Below are positions 45,131 through 54,048 of a stretch of 64,000 bases of DNA, piece by piece (positions within the stretch are counted from its first letter, which is position 1; each line of letters begins with the position of its first letter). The notes beneath the pieces are model-generated. The model was not told the origin of the DNA and did not search any database. It was given only the letters and a program-made list of their open reading frames with translations. The stretch is taken from positions 117,424-181,423 of the forward strand of contig NZ_JAJERH010000003.1 in the NCBI RefSeq assembly GCF_016919725.2, given 5' to 3'. The stretch comes from Virgibacillus sp. AGTR (GTDB lineage: Bacteria > Bacillota > Bacilli > Bacillales > Amphibacillaceae). A program made the position numbers and the translations under genes.

Positions 45131-46426
45131 ATGAAACAAAATACAATTAAATCAATGAAAACTCGTAAACTGTTAAGTGTTGGTAACTTGCAGTTTTTTA
45201 ATGGTGGTAAAGATAAGCGTTTAAAAGAAATTGAAGCAAGGTTAGCGGAGATTCGCGAAATGTTGGATAATGATGAGAAACGCGGGGATGCAAAGTTTTC
45301 TGATTTGGAAAAGGAAGTACGTGAATTGAAAGAAGAAAAAGAAGGAATTGAAGCACGTCAACGTATGGTTGATGATTTTAAAGACGATAATCCAGAAGAT
45401 GATACAGAAGAAAATCGTAGTCTAGCAGGACAAGCTCATGTTCCTGGACAAGAGCTTATCACTCCAAATAATGAACAACGTGATGCGTTTAAAGCGTATC
45501 TGGAAACTCGTGAAATTGATGGAGGTGCCTTGAAAAAGGATGATGGATTCGTAGTCATTCCTGAACAAATTATTACTGAAATTATGAAACTAAAGGAAAA
45601 GGAATACAACTTAGACCAATATGTAACGGTTAAAAATGTTGGCTACGGAAGTGGGAAGTACCCTGTTATTCGTCAATCTGAAGTTGCAGCCCTTACAGAA
45701 GTTGCAGAACTTGCGAAGAATCCGGAATTAGCTGTGAAACCTTTCTATAATTTAGCTTATGAAATCAAGACATACCGTGGCTACTTCTTGGTATCTCGTG
45801 AGGCGATTGAAGATGCAGCTGTCAACGTATTATCAGAACTAATGACTTGGATGGCACGAACTATTGCAGCTACTCGTAACAAAGCCATTGTTAAAGCAAT
45901 TAAAGAAGGTACTCCAGGCAAAGTAGGAGACACACCATCAACTCTTAAATTTGAATCTGTTAATGTTACAGGTATCGATGGTATTAAAGATGCAATCAAC
46001 CTAAAATTAAAGCCTAATTACGAGCATAACGTAGCAATTGTATCTCAAACTGCCTTTGCTCAACTAGATAAATTGAAAGACAATCAAGGAAATTACCTGT
46101 TACAGCCAGATGTCAAAGAACCAACTATGAAACGACTACTTGGCGCGCGTGTGGAAGTATTGCCAGATGAAATGCTTGGTTCTGAATCTGCTAATACCAT
46201 CATTATTGGTAACTTGAAAGATGGTATTGTTCTATTTAACCGAAGTCAATACCAAGCAGGATGGACAGACTATATGCACTTTGGTGAAGCGCTTATGGTT
46301 GCTGTACGTCAAGATGTGCGTATTCTGGATGAAAAGGCCGCTATCGTTCTAAACTTTAGTGCAGAAACTACAACAACGACAACTAGTTCAACCACCACTA
46401 CAACCACTTCCGAGGCTGGAGCGTAA
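45131..46426 (+). CDS. Major capsid protein with Thr/Ser-rich C-terminus
   Basis: 431 residues, HK97 fold. The N-terminal ~115 residues are a coiled-coil delta domain (EIEARLAEIREMLDNDEKRG) cut off by the protease. After the fold ends (AIVLNFSAE) the protein carries ETTTTTTSSTTTTTTSEAGA: 12 Thr and 3 Ser at residues 413-427. Thr codons are mixed (ACT, ACA, ACG, ACC), so this is not a simple DNA repeat. A similar tract ends the major tail protein. Such tails may be exposed and O-glycosylated by the glycosyltransferase at 48503. Confidence 0.95.
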   Translation: MKQNTIKSMKTRKLLSVGNLQFFNGGKDKRLKEIEARLAEIREMLDNDEKRGDAKFSDLEKEVRELKEEKEGIEARQRMVDDFKDDNPEDDTEENRSLAGQAHVPGQELITPNNEQRDAFKAYLETREIDGGALKKDDGFVVIPEQIITEIMKLKEKEYNLDQYVTVKNVGYGSGKYPVIRQSEVAALTEVAELAKNPELAVKPFYNLAYEIKTYRGYFLVSREAIEDAAVNVLSELMTWMARTIAATRNKAIVKAIKEGTPGKVGDTPSTLKFESVNVTGIDGIKDAINLKLKPNYEHNVAIVSQTAFAQLDKLKDNQGNYLLQPDVKEPTMKRLLGARVEVLPDEMLGSESANTIIIGNLKDGIVLFNRSQYQAGWTDYMHFGEALMVAVRQDVRILDEKAAIVLNFSAETTTTTTSSTTTTTTSEAGA

Positions 46427-46446
46427 GACAGGGAGGTAATTATTAA

Positions 46447-46764
46447 ATGCTTCCAATTGATATAAAGAAAATTAAAAATCACTTACGTGTAAGTCATGAC
46501 CTAGAAGATGAGGTTATAGAAGAATACCTGGCATTTGCAAAAAGTGACGTTATCGAAGCTGTTTATGATAGTAAAGACGTGAGATTAAACATAACTGACC
46601 TAGAAAAGGATACATCCTTTAGAAAAGCAGTTATTATGCTCACGTCTTTTTATTATGAGAATCGGTTGGTTATAAAGGAATCAAGTTTAAATGAAATGCC
46701 TTTTTCTGTTACGCATGCAATTCAAAATTTAAGGGCGCACAGGGATAGGTATCTCAATGAATAA
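46447..46764 (+). CDS. Head-tail connector (gp6-like)
   Basis: 105 residues, helical. MLPIDIKKIKNHLRVSHDLE with DEVIEEYLAFAKSDVIEAV is the standard start of the phage gp6/YqbG-like connector family. It forms a ring under the portal. Confidence 0.87.
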   Translation: MLPIDIKKIKNHLRVSHDLEDEVIEEYLAFAKSDVIEAVYDSKDVRLNITDLEKDTSFRKAVIMLTSFYYENRLVIKESSLNEMPFSVTHAIQNLRAHRDRYLNE

Positions 46765-47095
46765 AATGAACTTTGATTTCTCTAAATTAAACCAGCCTAT
46801 TATAATTTATGAGCTAAAAACAGATTCAGATAATGGTATGCCGTCAAAACCGCGAAAGGTGGTTTTTCACGAATGTTTTGCGCATGTAGAGTCTATTAGT
46901 CTTAAAGACTATGAAACAAGCGTACAAACAGGAACGCAGCATAATATGAAAGTGTTTATTAGAAACTACCCTGGTATCACTAACAAAATGACGATCACGC
47001 ATAACAACCAAGATTACAACATTGAACAGATTCTTACCAACTACAGGCAATCAGGATTTACGGTTCTTATTGCAAAAGAGGTGAGTAACGCATGA
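46757..47095 (+). CDS. Head closure protein (SPP1 gp16-like)
   Basis: 112 residues, beta-barrel. FHECFAHVESISLKDYETSV and NTTN-like NKMTITHNNQDYNIEQI match the phage head-tail joining family. Overlaps both neighbours by a few bases. Confidence 0.85.
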   Translation: MNKMNFDFSKLNQPIIIYELKTDSDNGMPSKPRKVVFHECFAHVESISLKDYETSVQTGTQHNMKVFIRNYPGITNKMTITHNNQDYNIEQILTNYRQSGFTVLIAKEVSNA

Positions 47096-47487
47096 GCGTA
47101 CAAATTACAGGGTTAAGAGAATTGATCTCTAATTTGACGGATAAACAGGAAGATGTTTTGAAAGCAGCAAAGAGAGCAAACCTTGCAGGAGGTAAGGTAA
47201 TTGTGGATGAGCTGAGAAGGAATGTGCCAAGAAGTGGATATAGTGGAGGGAATCCGCAACCTACGCTCTACGACAGTATTGTGATGAGTAATAATCGTAC
47301 TGATAGAGCGACTGGTGAATCCTATGTAGCTGTTGGCTTCACAAAGGCTGCTAACTTCCGAGCGCACATTCCTGAATTCGGATCCATTTCACAAGCACCC
47401 AAAGGTTACATGACAAAGACGGCTCAATCTACAGAAAGTGAGATAGTGAAGGAAATGGAGAATGCGATTAGGGGGGCGATCCGATGA
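47092..47487 (+). CDS. Head-tail component, HK97 gp10 family
   Basis: 131 residues. GLRELISNLTDKQEDVLKAA and GGKVIVDELRRNVPRSG, then FRAHIPEFGSISQAPKGYM, match the gp10-like family. It joins head and tail. Confidence 0.88.
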   Translation: MSVQITGLRELISNLTDKQEDVLKAAKRANLAGGKVIVDELRRNVPRSGYSGGNPQPTLYDSIVMSNNRTDRATGESYVAVGFTKAANFRAHIPEFGSISQAPKGYMTKTAQSTESEIVKEMENAIRGAIR

Positions 47488-47885
47488 GTGATTTATATGA
47501 ACTTGATTCATTGGAGACAACCTATCAAACTCTTATTGCTGATACGACTTTAATGGATGCTGTAGGTGGGGTTGAAAAAGTGTGGAAGTACCACATACCG
47601 GAAGATAACCGGGAAGATGCCCCCCTGATTCGCATTAGTCCTATATCAGAGTTGCCAGGAGAATATGGAGATAATAAACAATTATCATGGGACTGTATTG
47701 TACAGATCGATGTATGGGACTATGCTGACGCTAGAAGTATTGCATTACAAATAAATAAGTTAATGAAAACAATCAATTTTAAGCAAAGCACTCCTACCTT
47801 TGAATTCGATCCGGATACTTACTTAATCCGAGACGGTCGAAGGTACCGGGGTGTTTTATATTCTAATTTAAAGGAGAATGAATAA
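47484..47885 (+). CDS. Tail terminator/completion protein
   Basis: 133 residues. LDSLETTYQTLIADTTLMDA and DCIVQIDVWDYADARSIAL match the DUF3168-like/gp17-like group that stops tail growth. Overlaps its neighbours. Confidence 0.82.
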   Translation: MSDLYELDSLETTYQTLIADTTLMDAVGGVEKVWKYHIPEDNREDAPLIRISPISELPGEYGDNKQLSWDCIVQIDVWDYADARSIALQINKLMKTINFKQSTPTFEFDPDTYLIRDGRRYRGVLYSNLKENE

Positions 47886-48499
47886 TGGCAGGAGAAAAGA
47901 AGAATTTAAGTGCAACGGTTGGTATAGACAAGCTCTATTATGGAATTATGGATTCAGATAGTGAATCTGCAGCTGTGTATCAACCGGAAGTACGTTTACC
48001 GTATGTACAAAATGTAAACATTGAAACAGAACAAGAAATAGCAAAAGCCTTTGGTGACAATAAAGTCGCTGAAATGGCAGTTTCTACAGGAGTAACAACA
48101 GTAGAGTTTCAGTTCCACTCATTGCCGCTAGAAGACAGGGTGGCTTTACTTGGGTTGGAATCAGATGAGGACGGATTAATTACTCAAAAATCACAAGTAA
48201 ATCCACCCTATGTGGCAATTGTTTTGGAGAAAACAAAAGGTGATGGTTCGGCAGAATTGGTAGGATTAACAAAAGGTATGTTTACTTTGCCTCCAACAGA
48301 AGCACAAACCAAAGAAGATTCACTGGAATTCGGTAATGATACTATTAGCGGTGAGTTCTCTGGAAGAGTATTCGATGATGTTACTGCAGTATTTATGCAC
48401 GTACCGAAAGAAGATAATACTAAACGTAAAACATTCATGGACAAAGTATTCCAACGCAGTACAACAACAACTACGACTACAACTGATTCCGGGGCATAA
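47885..48499 (+). CDS. Major tail protein with Thr-rich C-terminus
   Basis: 204 residues. PYVQNVNIETEQEIAKAFGD and VSTGVTTVEFQFHSLPLEDR are standard for Firmicute major tail proteins; DDVTAVFMHVPKEDNTKRKTF ends the fold. Then comes RSTTTTTTTTDSGA: eight Thr (residues 193-200) with mixed codons. The end closely resembles the capsid protein C-terminus. The glycosyltransferase gene starts three bases after the stop. Confidence 0.92.
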   Translation: MAGEKKNLSATVGIDKLYYGIMDSDSESAAVYQPEVRLPYVQNVNIETEQEIAKAFGDNKVAEMAVSTGVTTVEFQFHSLPLEDRVALLGLESDEDGLITQKSQVNPPYVAIVLEKTKGDGSAELVGLTKGMFTLPPTEAQTKEDSLEFGNDTISGEFSGRVFDDVTAVFMHVPKEDNTKRKTFMDKVFQRSTTTTTTTTDSGA

Positions 48500-48502
48500 T
48501 AA

Positions 48503-49510
48503 ATGAAATATATACTTTGCCAACCTGCAATCAAACGCTTTGAGTGGGAATTGGAGGTATGTATTAACCGATTAAAAAAGCTAGGTATTCATAACATTGT
48601 CCTGTTATTTACACAAGACGATGATAGGGTACCGCAGAAACTAAAAGAGGCTTTTGGAGTTGAGGTTCATGTATATGAAGATAATCGAATAGACAAAACG
48701 TATATACCGTCTGTTAAACCATATTTATGGACCAGATATTTGGAAGAGGATCCCGAAAGAGAAAATGGGATCTATTTTTATTTAGATAGTGATGTGATTC
48801 TACGGGAAATACCAAATGTTAAGCCAACAAAAAACACCTGGTATGCTTCGGATTGCGAAGAGTATTTAGGTGTTAATTATGTTGGTGACTTATTAAAGCC
48901 TATGTGTGAAGTAGTAGGGATCGATTCTGACTTAATTAAAAAACAAAAACCTATAGGCGGCGCACAATGGGTAATTAAAAACCCGACACTAACGTACTGG
49001 CAAAAAGTCTATGAGGATTCAATCAAGCTTTATCACTTCTTAAGTGACAAAGATATTCAGAAATGGACTGCTGAAATGTGGGCGCAATTGTGGAATGTTT
49101 ATCATTTTGGCAAAAAAGTCAAAACACATGAGGAACTAGATTTTTGTTGGCCGACAGATGCCATTAATAGATATCAAGAAACAAAAATACTTCACAATGC
49201 TGGGGTAGTGGATGATAATCAAGGACTATTTTTTAAAGGAAAATACGTTACGTATACACCATTCTCAGACACGTTGAAGGTTGATAAAAGCAAAGCTTCA
49301 TATGAGTATGTAAAAGCAATACAGGAGGTTTATTTGATGGAATACAAAGTGCTACATTATTTTGAAGACTTACAGGATAACAGCAGACCTTACAACGAAG
49401 GAGATGCTTTCCCCCGTAAGGGCAAAAAGGTAACTAAAAAGCGGATCAATGAACTGGCATCCGATAAGAACAAACAAGGTAAGCCGTTAATCGAAAAAGT
49501 CGAAGAGTAG
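48503..49510 (+). CDS. Glycosyltransferase fused to a small tail-region protein
   Basis: 335 residues. Residues 1-270 look like a GT-A glycosyltransferase: an N-terminal strand/helix start (MKYILCQPAIKRFEWELEV), nucleotide-sugar and metal motif YFYLDSDVIL with DSD at 95-97, and IGGAQWVIKN near 151. No signal peptide, so it acts in the cytosol. Residues 279-335 match small proteins usually coded separately after major tail genes, and ATG at 49337 has its own AGGAGG. The place right after a Thr-tailed tail protein suggests these tracts as acceptor. Sugar and activity are unknown. Confidence 0.82.
   Translation: MKYILCQPAIKRFEWELEVCINRLKKLGIHNIVLLFTQDDDRVPQKLKEAFGVEVHVYEDNRIDKTYIPSVKPYLWTRYLEEDPERENGIYFYLDSDVILREIPNVKPTKNTWYASDCEEYLGVNYVGDLLKPMCEVVGIDSDLIKKQKPIGGAQWVIKNPTLTYWQKVYEDSIKLYHFLSDKDIQKWTAEMWAQLWNVYHFGKKVKTHEELDFCWPTDAINRYQETKILHNAGVVDDNQGLFFKGKYVTYTPFSDTLKVDKSKASYEYVKAIQEVYLMEYKVLHYFEDLQDNSRPYNEGDAFPRKGKKVTKKRINELASDKNKQGKPLIEKVEE
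49337..49510 (+). CDS. Small tail-region protein, possible internal start
   Basis: 57 residues (MEYKVLHYFEDLQDNSRPYN...NKQGKPLIEKVEE) in frame with the glycosyltransferase. AGGAGG at 49323-49328 is eight bases before the ATG. Similar short proteins with VLHYFxDLQDN and ending NKxxxPLIE are common in Firmicute phages just after the major tail gene (from memory). It is probably made alone as well as, or instead of, as a fusion. Confidence 0.55.
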   Translation: MEYKVLHYFEDLQDNSRPYNEGDAFPRKGKKVTKKRINELASDKNKQGKPLIEKVEE

Positions 49511-49550
49511 GTTTTAAACCTGCTCTTTTCTATTTTAGGAGGAATTTAAC

Positions 49551-49883
49551 ATGAATAACTATTATGACGAGAAAAGTAAAAGTTTAACCCTTGTTACTGG
49601 ATTGAAAGGTGAAGAACTAGAAACGGAAACGTACCAGTATCCGTTTTTTGTCAAAGGAATTTACACGAAAAAGGCAATCGATCTTGGAGCCGAGTTAGAA
49701 GAGAATAAATTCACTGTTCCTGGAGATCTTTTTGATAGAATTACGAGTTTTATTGTAGAACTTTACAACAAGCAATTTAGCCATGAAAAACTTATAGATG
49801 GGATTGATTCCCGAAAAATTATTGAAACATACATCTCAGTTTTAATGGGTGTACTGCAAGGTGACACGTCAAAAAAAGAATAG
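49551..49883 (+). CDS. Tail assembly chaperone gpG
   Basis: 110 residues. YYDEKSKSLTLVTGLKGEEL and FFVKGIYTKKAIDLGAELEE are typical of the Firmicute tail chaperone family; mostly helical end. It binds the tape measure protein during assembly. ATG behind AGGAGG. The end carries a slip site for gpGT. Confidence 0.88.
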   Translation: MNNYYDEKSKSLTLVTGLKGEELETETYQYPFFVKGIYTKKAIDLGAELEENKFTVPGDLFDRITSFIVELYNKQFSHEKLIDGIDSRKIIETYISVLMGVLQGDTSKKE

Positions 49884-50095
49884 ATGGCGAAGAACAATTG
49901 AGCGATGAAGATTTTAGTTTCATTAAACAAAAAGAATGGATTGATGAGTTCTTTGCCAATCTCTTAAAACGTTACACGTTACCAGAAATATACGAGATGG
50001 ACGTACTTGAATTATTAAGGTTGACGAATCGAAAAACGGAGAAGAAACAGCAATCACGAAAAACAGATTCTCTCTTTGCAGCATTCGGAAAATAA
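49551..50095 (+). CDS. Tail assembly chaperone gpGT by -1 frameshift
   Basis: A AAA AAA (49871-49877), in phase with gpG, allows a -1 shift before the TAG at 49881. Translation then continues AGA ATA GAT in the -1 frame through DEDFSFIKQKEWIDEFF to the stop at 50095, giving about 181 residues. The second frame has no good ribosome binding site. G/GT frameshifting at this place is conserved in long-tailed phages. Confidence 0.85.
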
Positions 50096-50116
50096 GCAGA
50101 GAAGGGAGGTAAGTAT

Positions 50117-53100
50117 ATGGCAATTGGCGGTACACCTGTAGGGAACATGGTCATAAAAGTAGACTTAGATAGTGCTGGCGTGGAGAAATCCATGACAGGA
50201 TTACAACGTCAGCTAAAAAGTTCCAATAAAGCTATGGGAGCTCAACTTTCCGCTTTTGATCGAGGGGAAAAGTCCACAAAGAAATACGGCGTTTTGATTG
50301 AAGGCCTTACGAACAGACATCGAATACAAGCAAAGATGGTTGAAGAAGCTAGAAAGAAATATCAATCCATGTCTAGAGAGTATGGAGAAAACAGTGTAAA
50401 AGCACAGAAGGCTTCTCAGGATTTAAATGAACAAATTTCTCGTTACCAAGAAACTAGCAGAGAACTAGACAATGTTACTGCTGAATTTCAAGAATTCCAG
50501 CGTGTTCAGGATATGCAATCCAAAGGATGGTACAAAGTCGCCGACGGCATGGAGAATTACGGTGGTAAATTAAAAGCAGCCGGACGGACGATGGACAATA
50601 CGGGTCAACAATTAACACGAAATGTCACGTTACCATTAGGAATAGCTGGTGGCGTAGCTATAAAAACAGGGATGGATTTTGAAGCAGGAATGTCTAAAGT
50701 GGGTGCTGTGTCTGGTGCAAGTGCTGACGAAATGCAGAAATTAGAAGCTAAAGCTCGTGACATGGGTGCAAGTACAGTATTCAGTGCCAAAGAAGCTAGT
50801 GACGCATTTTACTATATGTCTTTAGCTGGCTGGGATGCCGCGGATATGATGGATGGTATTTCAGGGGTTATGGATTTAGCGGCCGCGTCTGGCGAAGATT
50901 TAGCAAGTGTATCCGATATTGTTACGGATGGTTTAACAGCTTTTGGCGAATCAGCTAAAGAAAGTAGTCGTATGGCTGACATATTGGCTGCTGCTTCATC
51001 TAACGCAAATACAGATGTACAAGGTTTAGGTAATGCATTTAAGTATGTAGCTCCGGTAGCTGGTGCATTAGGTTATACAATGGAAGATACATCTAAAGCT
51101 ATTGGTTTAATGGCCAACGCTGGTATTAAAGGTGAAAAGGCCGGTACTGCATTACGTACAATGATGACTAACTTATCTAAACCAACAAAAGCAATGCAAA
51201 AAGCAATGGATAAGTATGGTATTTCTTTGACCGATTCAAGTGGAGAAATGAAATCTTTTGATGATGTAATGAAAGATTTACGTAAAAACCTTGGCAAGTT
51301 GGACAAGAAACAGCAGGCATCGGCAGCCGCAACAATTTTTGGTAAAGAAGCAATGTCTGGTGCTCTTGCGGTTGTTAACGCATCGGAATCAGATTATCAA
51401 GATTTAACGAAAGCGATTGAAGGTTCTGAAGGTGCTGCAGGAGAAATGGCTGATACCATGCAGGATAACTTGGCAGGTAGTTTGAAAGAGTTAAGATCAA
51501 AGTTAGAGGATTTATTTATTACAGCTTATAAAAACTTACAGCCAGCTTTGGAGTCTCTTATTGAAAATGCTAAAGATCTAACTGATTGGTTCGCTAATTT
51601 AAGTCCTAAAACACAAGAAAACATTGTGAAGTTTGGTTTACTATCCGCCGCAGCTGGACCTGTTTTGAGCATCTTTGGGAAATTGACGTTTGGTACAGGT
51701 GCTTTAATGCAGGGGATGGGCGGATTAACGAAAGTGATTGGCGCAAAAGGTGGGAAAGGCGCTGCTGGTGCATTATCGTTGCTTAGCAAAGGTGGAGTTG
51801 CAGGATTAGCGATTGCTGGAGTCGCAGGGCTATCTGTGGGTGTATATAAGCTTATCGAAAAATCCAAAGAAGCAGAAGAAGTTAATCTTGATTTAGCCCA
51901 GTCATTGAGTGATCAAGCTGGAGAACTTGAAAACAGTGCAAATACGTTTGATAAGCTATCAGGGAAAGCAAAGATAAGCAACGAACAACTAGCAGAATTG
52001 AATGATTTAAATATACGTATATCTGAATCTAGTAACCCTGGTGAAATTAATGAACTTCAAAAACGCTATGATCAATTAGCTAAAAAATCGGGATTGTCTA
52101 AGGAAGAATTAAAAAAGCTATTTAAAGCTAATAAGAATATTATTGAGCAAACACCTGATGTAAAGAAGAATGTATCTGAACAAGGAAATGCTTTTGTAGG
52201 AACTACAGAAGCTGTAAGAGAGCAGATTCAAGCTATAAGAGAGTTATCGGAAACTCAACTTAAAGGAGAAAGGGCAAAGCTATTAGAACAGGAAGCTGAA
52301 GCACGTAAAGTTATTAAAGAACAAACAGACTTACAAGCTAAAAAAGAAGAAAGATTAGGTTTCCTCTATGATAATCAAAACATGTCCAAAAGTGAGATAG
52401 AAAAAAGAGTTGCTGCAATTAACGAAAAAATAAATGAAGGTAACCTATCTGAAGAAGAGTCATGGAGCTTAGATCAACAGCGGACAGATCTTTTGAAAAT
52501 CAAGAACAATAAAGTGGCGGAAACTGTTGAAAAGTTGAAAGAAGAATCTAATGAAATTCAGAAGACGATTGATGAAGAGCAAGAAAAAATTGACAAGTTA
52601 GAAGCCACGAACCAACAAATGGCTAATATCTATATGGCTAATGTTGGTATAAACGCAGAAGGTGAAAAAGGACTAGAACAGTTAGACAAATCTATCGCTA
52701 AAAATACCGAAGAAATTGAAGGTTTGGAACAAAAACGCCAAAAGAATGGTGAACTAACTAAAAAAGAACAAGATCGTTATGACGAATTAGTTAAAACCAA
52801 TAACAAACAACTAGAGGCTAAAAACCTTATATTTGATCAACTAGGCATCTATAAAGATTTAAACTCACTCATGGAAGGTAGATTTGCAAGTCTATCAAAA
52901 GAAAAACAACTAGATATAGAAAACCTTGCATTAAAGACTGATATCAAAGTTGAAGAAGGTAACATTGTTAAACAGCTTCAAAAAAAGAATGATCAACACC
53001 TAAAAGAACGAGAGAATCTCATAAAGAACCTTGAAAAAGAAGGTGCAAATAAACAGGAAATACGGAACCAGATTTCTGAATTAGATAAGAAAATATTAAA

Positions 53101-54037
53101 AAATGATGATGTTCTTATTCAAATACTCAAAGAAGCTGATTTGTGGGATCAAGTAAAAGACGAAGTGAATTTAGGGGAAAACGCCATTAAAAAGCAAGGC
53201 GATCAAATTGATAACAACAACAAGAAAACAGACAAGGGTATTGAAAAAGAAAGGAAACGTACTAAAGAAGCTGCAGAAGATGTTGATAAAAACATAAACG
53301 CTACAGATAACGGCTCTATTAAATTTATAAACGAACTTGCAAGCGATATGGTCACGAAATATGTGAAGGCCGATGATAAAGGTTCTATTAATAATCTTGA
53401 TAAAAAAGCAAAAAGTCCAATACGAAAAACAATCGAGTTTGTTGCTAGTGGTTTTAAATGGTGGGCAAAAGGAACGCCTCCAAGTGGTCATCCTGGTGGC
53501 CATGCTGTTGTAGGTGATGGTGGTGGTAGGGAATTAATACAAACCCCTAACGGTGCAACTTTTTTATCTCCACCTACGGATACCTTATTACCTAATCTAC
53601 CAAAAGGATCCCATGTAATACCACACAGGGAGACAGAACGTATCTTAAAATCAGCGACAAAATACGCTCGAGGTACAAAAGACTGGCATAACCTTCTTAA
53701 TCCTGAAAGACTCAGAGGCAATGAGTTTATGAAGTTGCTCGCTCTTAATGGAAAAGGTAATGAAACAGTTAATGTATCAGGTGAAAATGATAGAAATGAT
53801 CGTATGGATGAATTGATTGGTTTAATGAGTGAGTTTATTCAGACATCTGGAGAAGCAAATAGAGTTGTAAGTCAACTTAATAGCCCAATGACTGATAGTA
53901 GCAGTCAAGTAGTTTCTTTGCTACAAGATATAGCGAGAGGTATTAGAGAGGGTAAGGTTATACAAATCGATGGAAGAAGTATTACTGAAGTAGTTAACGA
54001 AAATAACGCAGTTTCTAATGTAGGTGATTATTTCTAA
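50117..54037 (+). CDS. Tape measure protein
   Basis: 1306 residues, the longest gene. N-terminal coiled coil, then TP901-type domain (GMDFEAGMSKVGAVSGASAD near 190), hydrophobic segments near 500-570 (KGGVAGLAIAGVAGLSVGVY), a long Glu/Lys coiled coil (650-1080), and a C-terminal PPSGHPGGHAVVGDGGGREL motif typical of these proteins. Length sets a tail of roughly 190-200 nm if 1.5 angstrom per residue holds. GGGAGGT before the ATG. Confidence 0.95.
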   Translation: MAIGGTPVGNMVIKVDLDSAGVEKSMTGLQRQLKSSNKAMGAQLSAFDRGEKSTKKYGVLIEGLTNRHRIQAKMVEEARKKYQSMSREYGENSVKAQKASQDLNEQISRYQETSRELDNVTAEFQEFQRVQDMQSKGWYKVADGMENYGGKLKAAGRTMDNTGQQLTRNVTLPLGIAGGVAIKTGMDFEAGMSKVGAVSGASADEMQKLEAKARDMGASTVFSAKEASDAFYYMSLAGWDAADMMDGISGVMDLAAASGEDLASVSDIVTDGLTAFGESAKESSRMADILAAASSNANTDVQGLGNAFKYVAPVAGALGYTMEDTSKAIGLMANAGIKGEKAGTALRTMMTNLSKPTKAMQKAMDKYGISLTDSSGEMKSFDDVMKDLRKNLGKLDKKQQASAAATIFGKEAMSGALAVVNASESDYQDLTKAIEGSEGAAGEMADTMQDNLAGSLKELRSKLEDLFITAYKNLQPALESLIENAKDLTDWFANLSPKTQENIVKFGLLSAAAGPVLSIFGKLTFGTGALMQGMGGLTKVIGAKGGKGAAGALSLLSKGGVAGLAIAGVAGLSVGVYKLIEKSKEAEEVNLDLAQSLSDQAGELENSANTFDKLSGKAKISNEQLAELNDLNIRISESSNPGEINELQKRYDQLAKKSGLSKEELKKLFKANKNIIEQTPDVKKNVSEQGNAFVGTTEAVREQIQAIRELSETQLKGERAKLLEQEAEARKVIKEQTDLQAKKEERLGFLYDNQNMSKSEIEKRVAAINEKINEGNLSEEESWSLDQQRTDLLKIKNNKVAETVEKLKEESNEIQKTIDEEQEKIDKLEATNQQMANIYMANVGINAEGEKGLEQLDKSIAKNTEEIEGLEQKRQKNGELTKKEQDRYDELVKTNNKQLEAKNLIFDQLGIYKDLNSLMEGRFASLSKEKQLDIENLALKTDIKVEEGNIVKQLQKKNDQHLKERENLIKNLEKEGANKQEIRNQISELDKKILKNDDVLIQILKEADLWDQVKDEVNLGENAIKKQGDQIDNNNKKTDKGIEKERKRTKEAAEDVDKNINATDNGSIKFINELASDMVTKYVKADDKGSINNLDKKAKSPIRKTIEFVASGFKWWAKGTPPSGHPGGHAVVGDGGGRELIQTPNGATFLSPPTDTLLPNLPKGSHVIPHRETERILKSATKYARGTKDWHNLLNPERLRGNEFMKLLALNGKGNETVNVSGENDRNDRMDELIGLMSEFIQTSGEANRVVSQLNSPMTDSSSQVVSLLQDIARGIREGKVIQIDGRSITEVVNENNAVSNVGDYF

Positions 54038-54048
54038 AGGGGGTAGTT

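Noticed and set aside
48208..48534. Antisense ORF with a poly-Val run over the tail gene end
   Set aside because: The run is just the complement of the Thr codons; no start signals support a gene.
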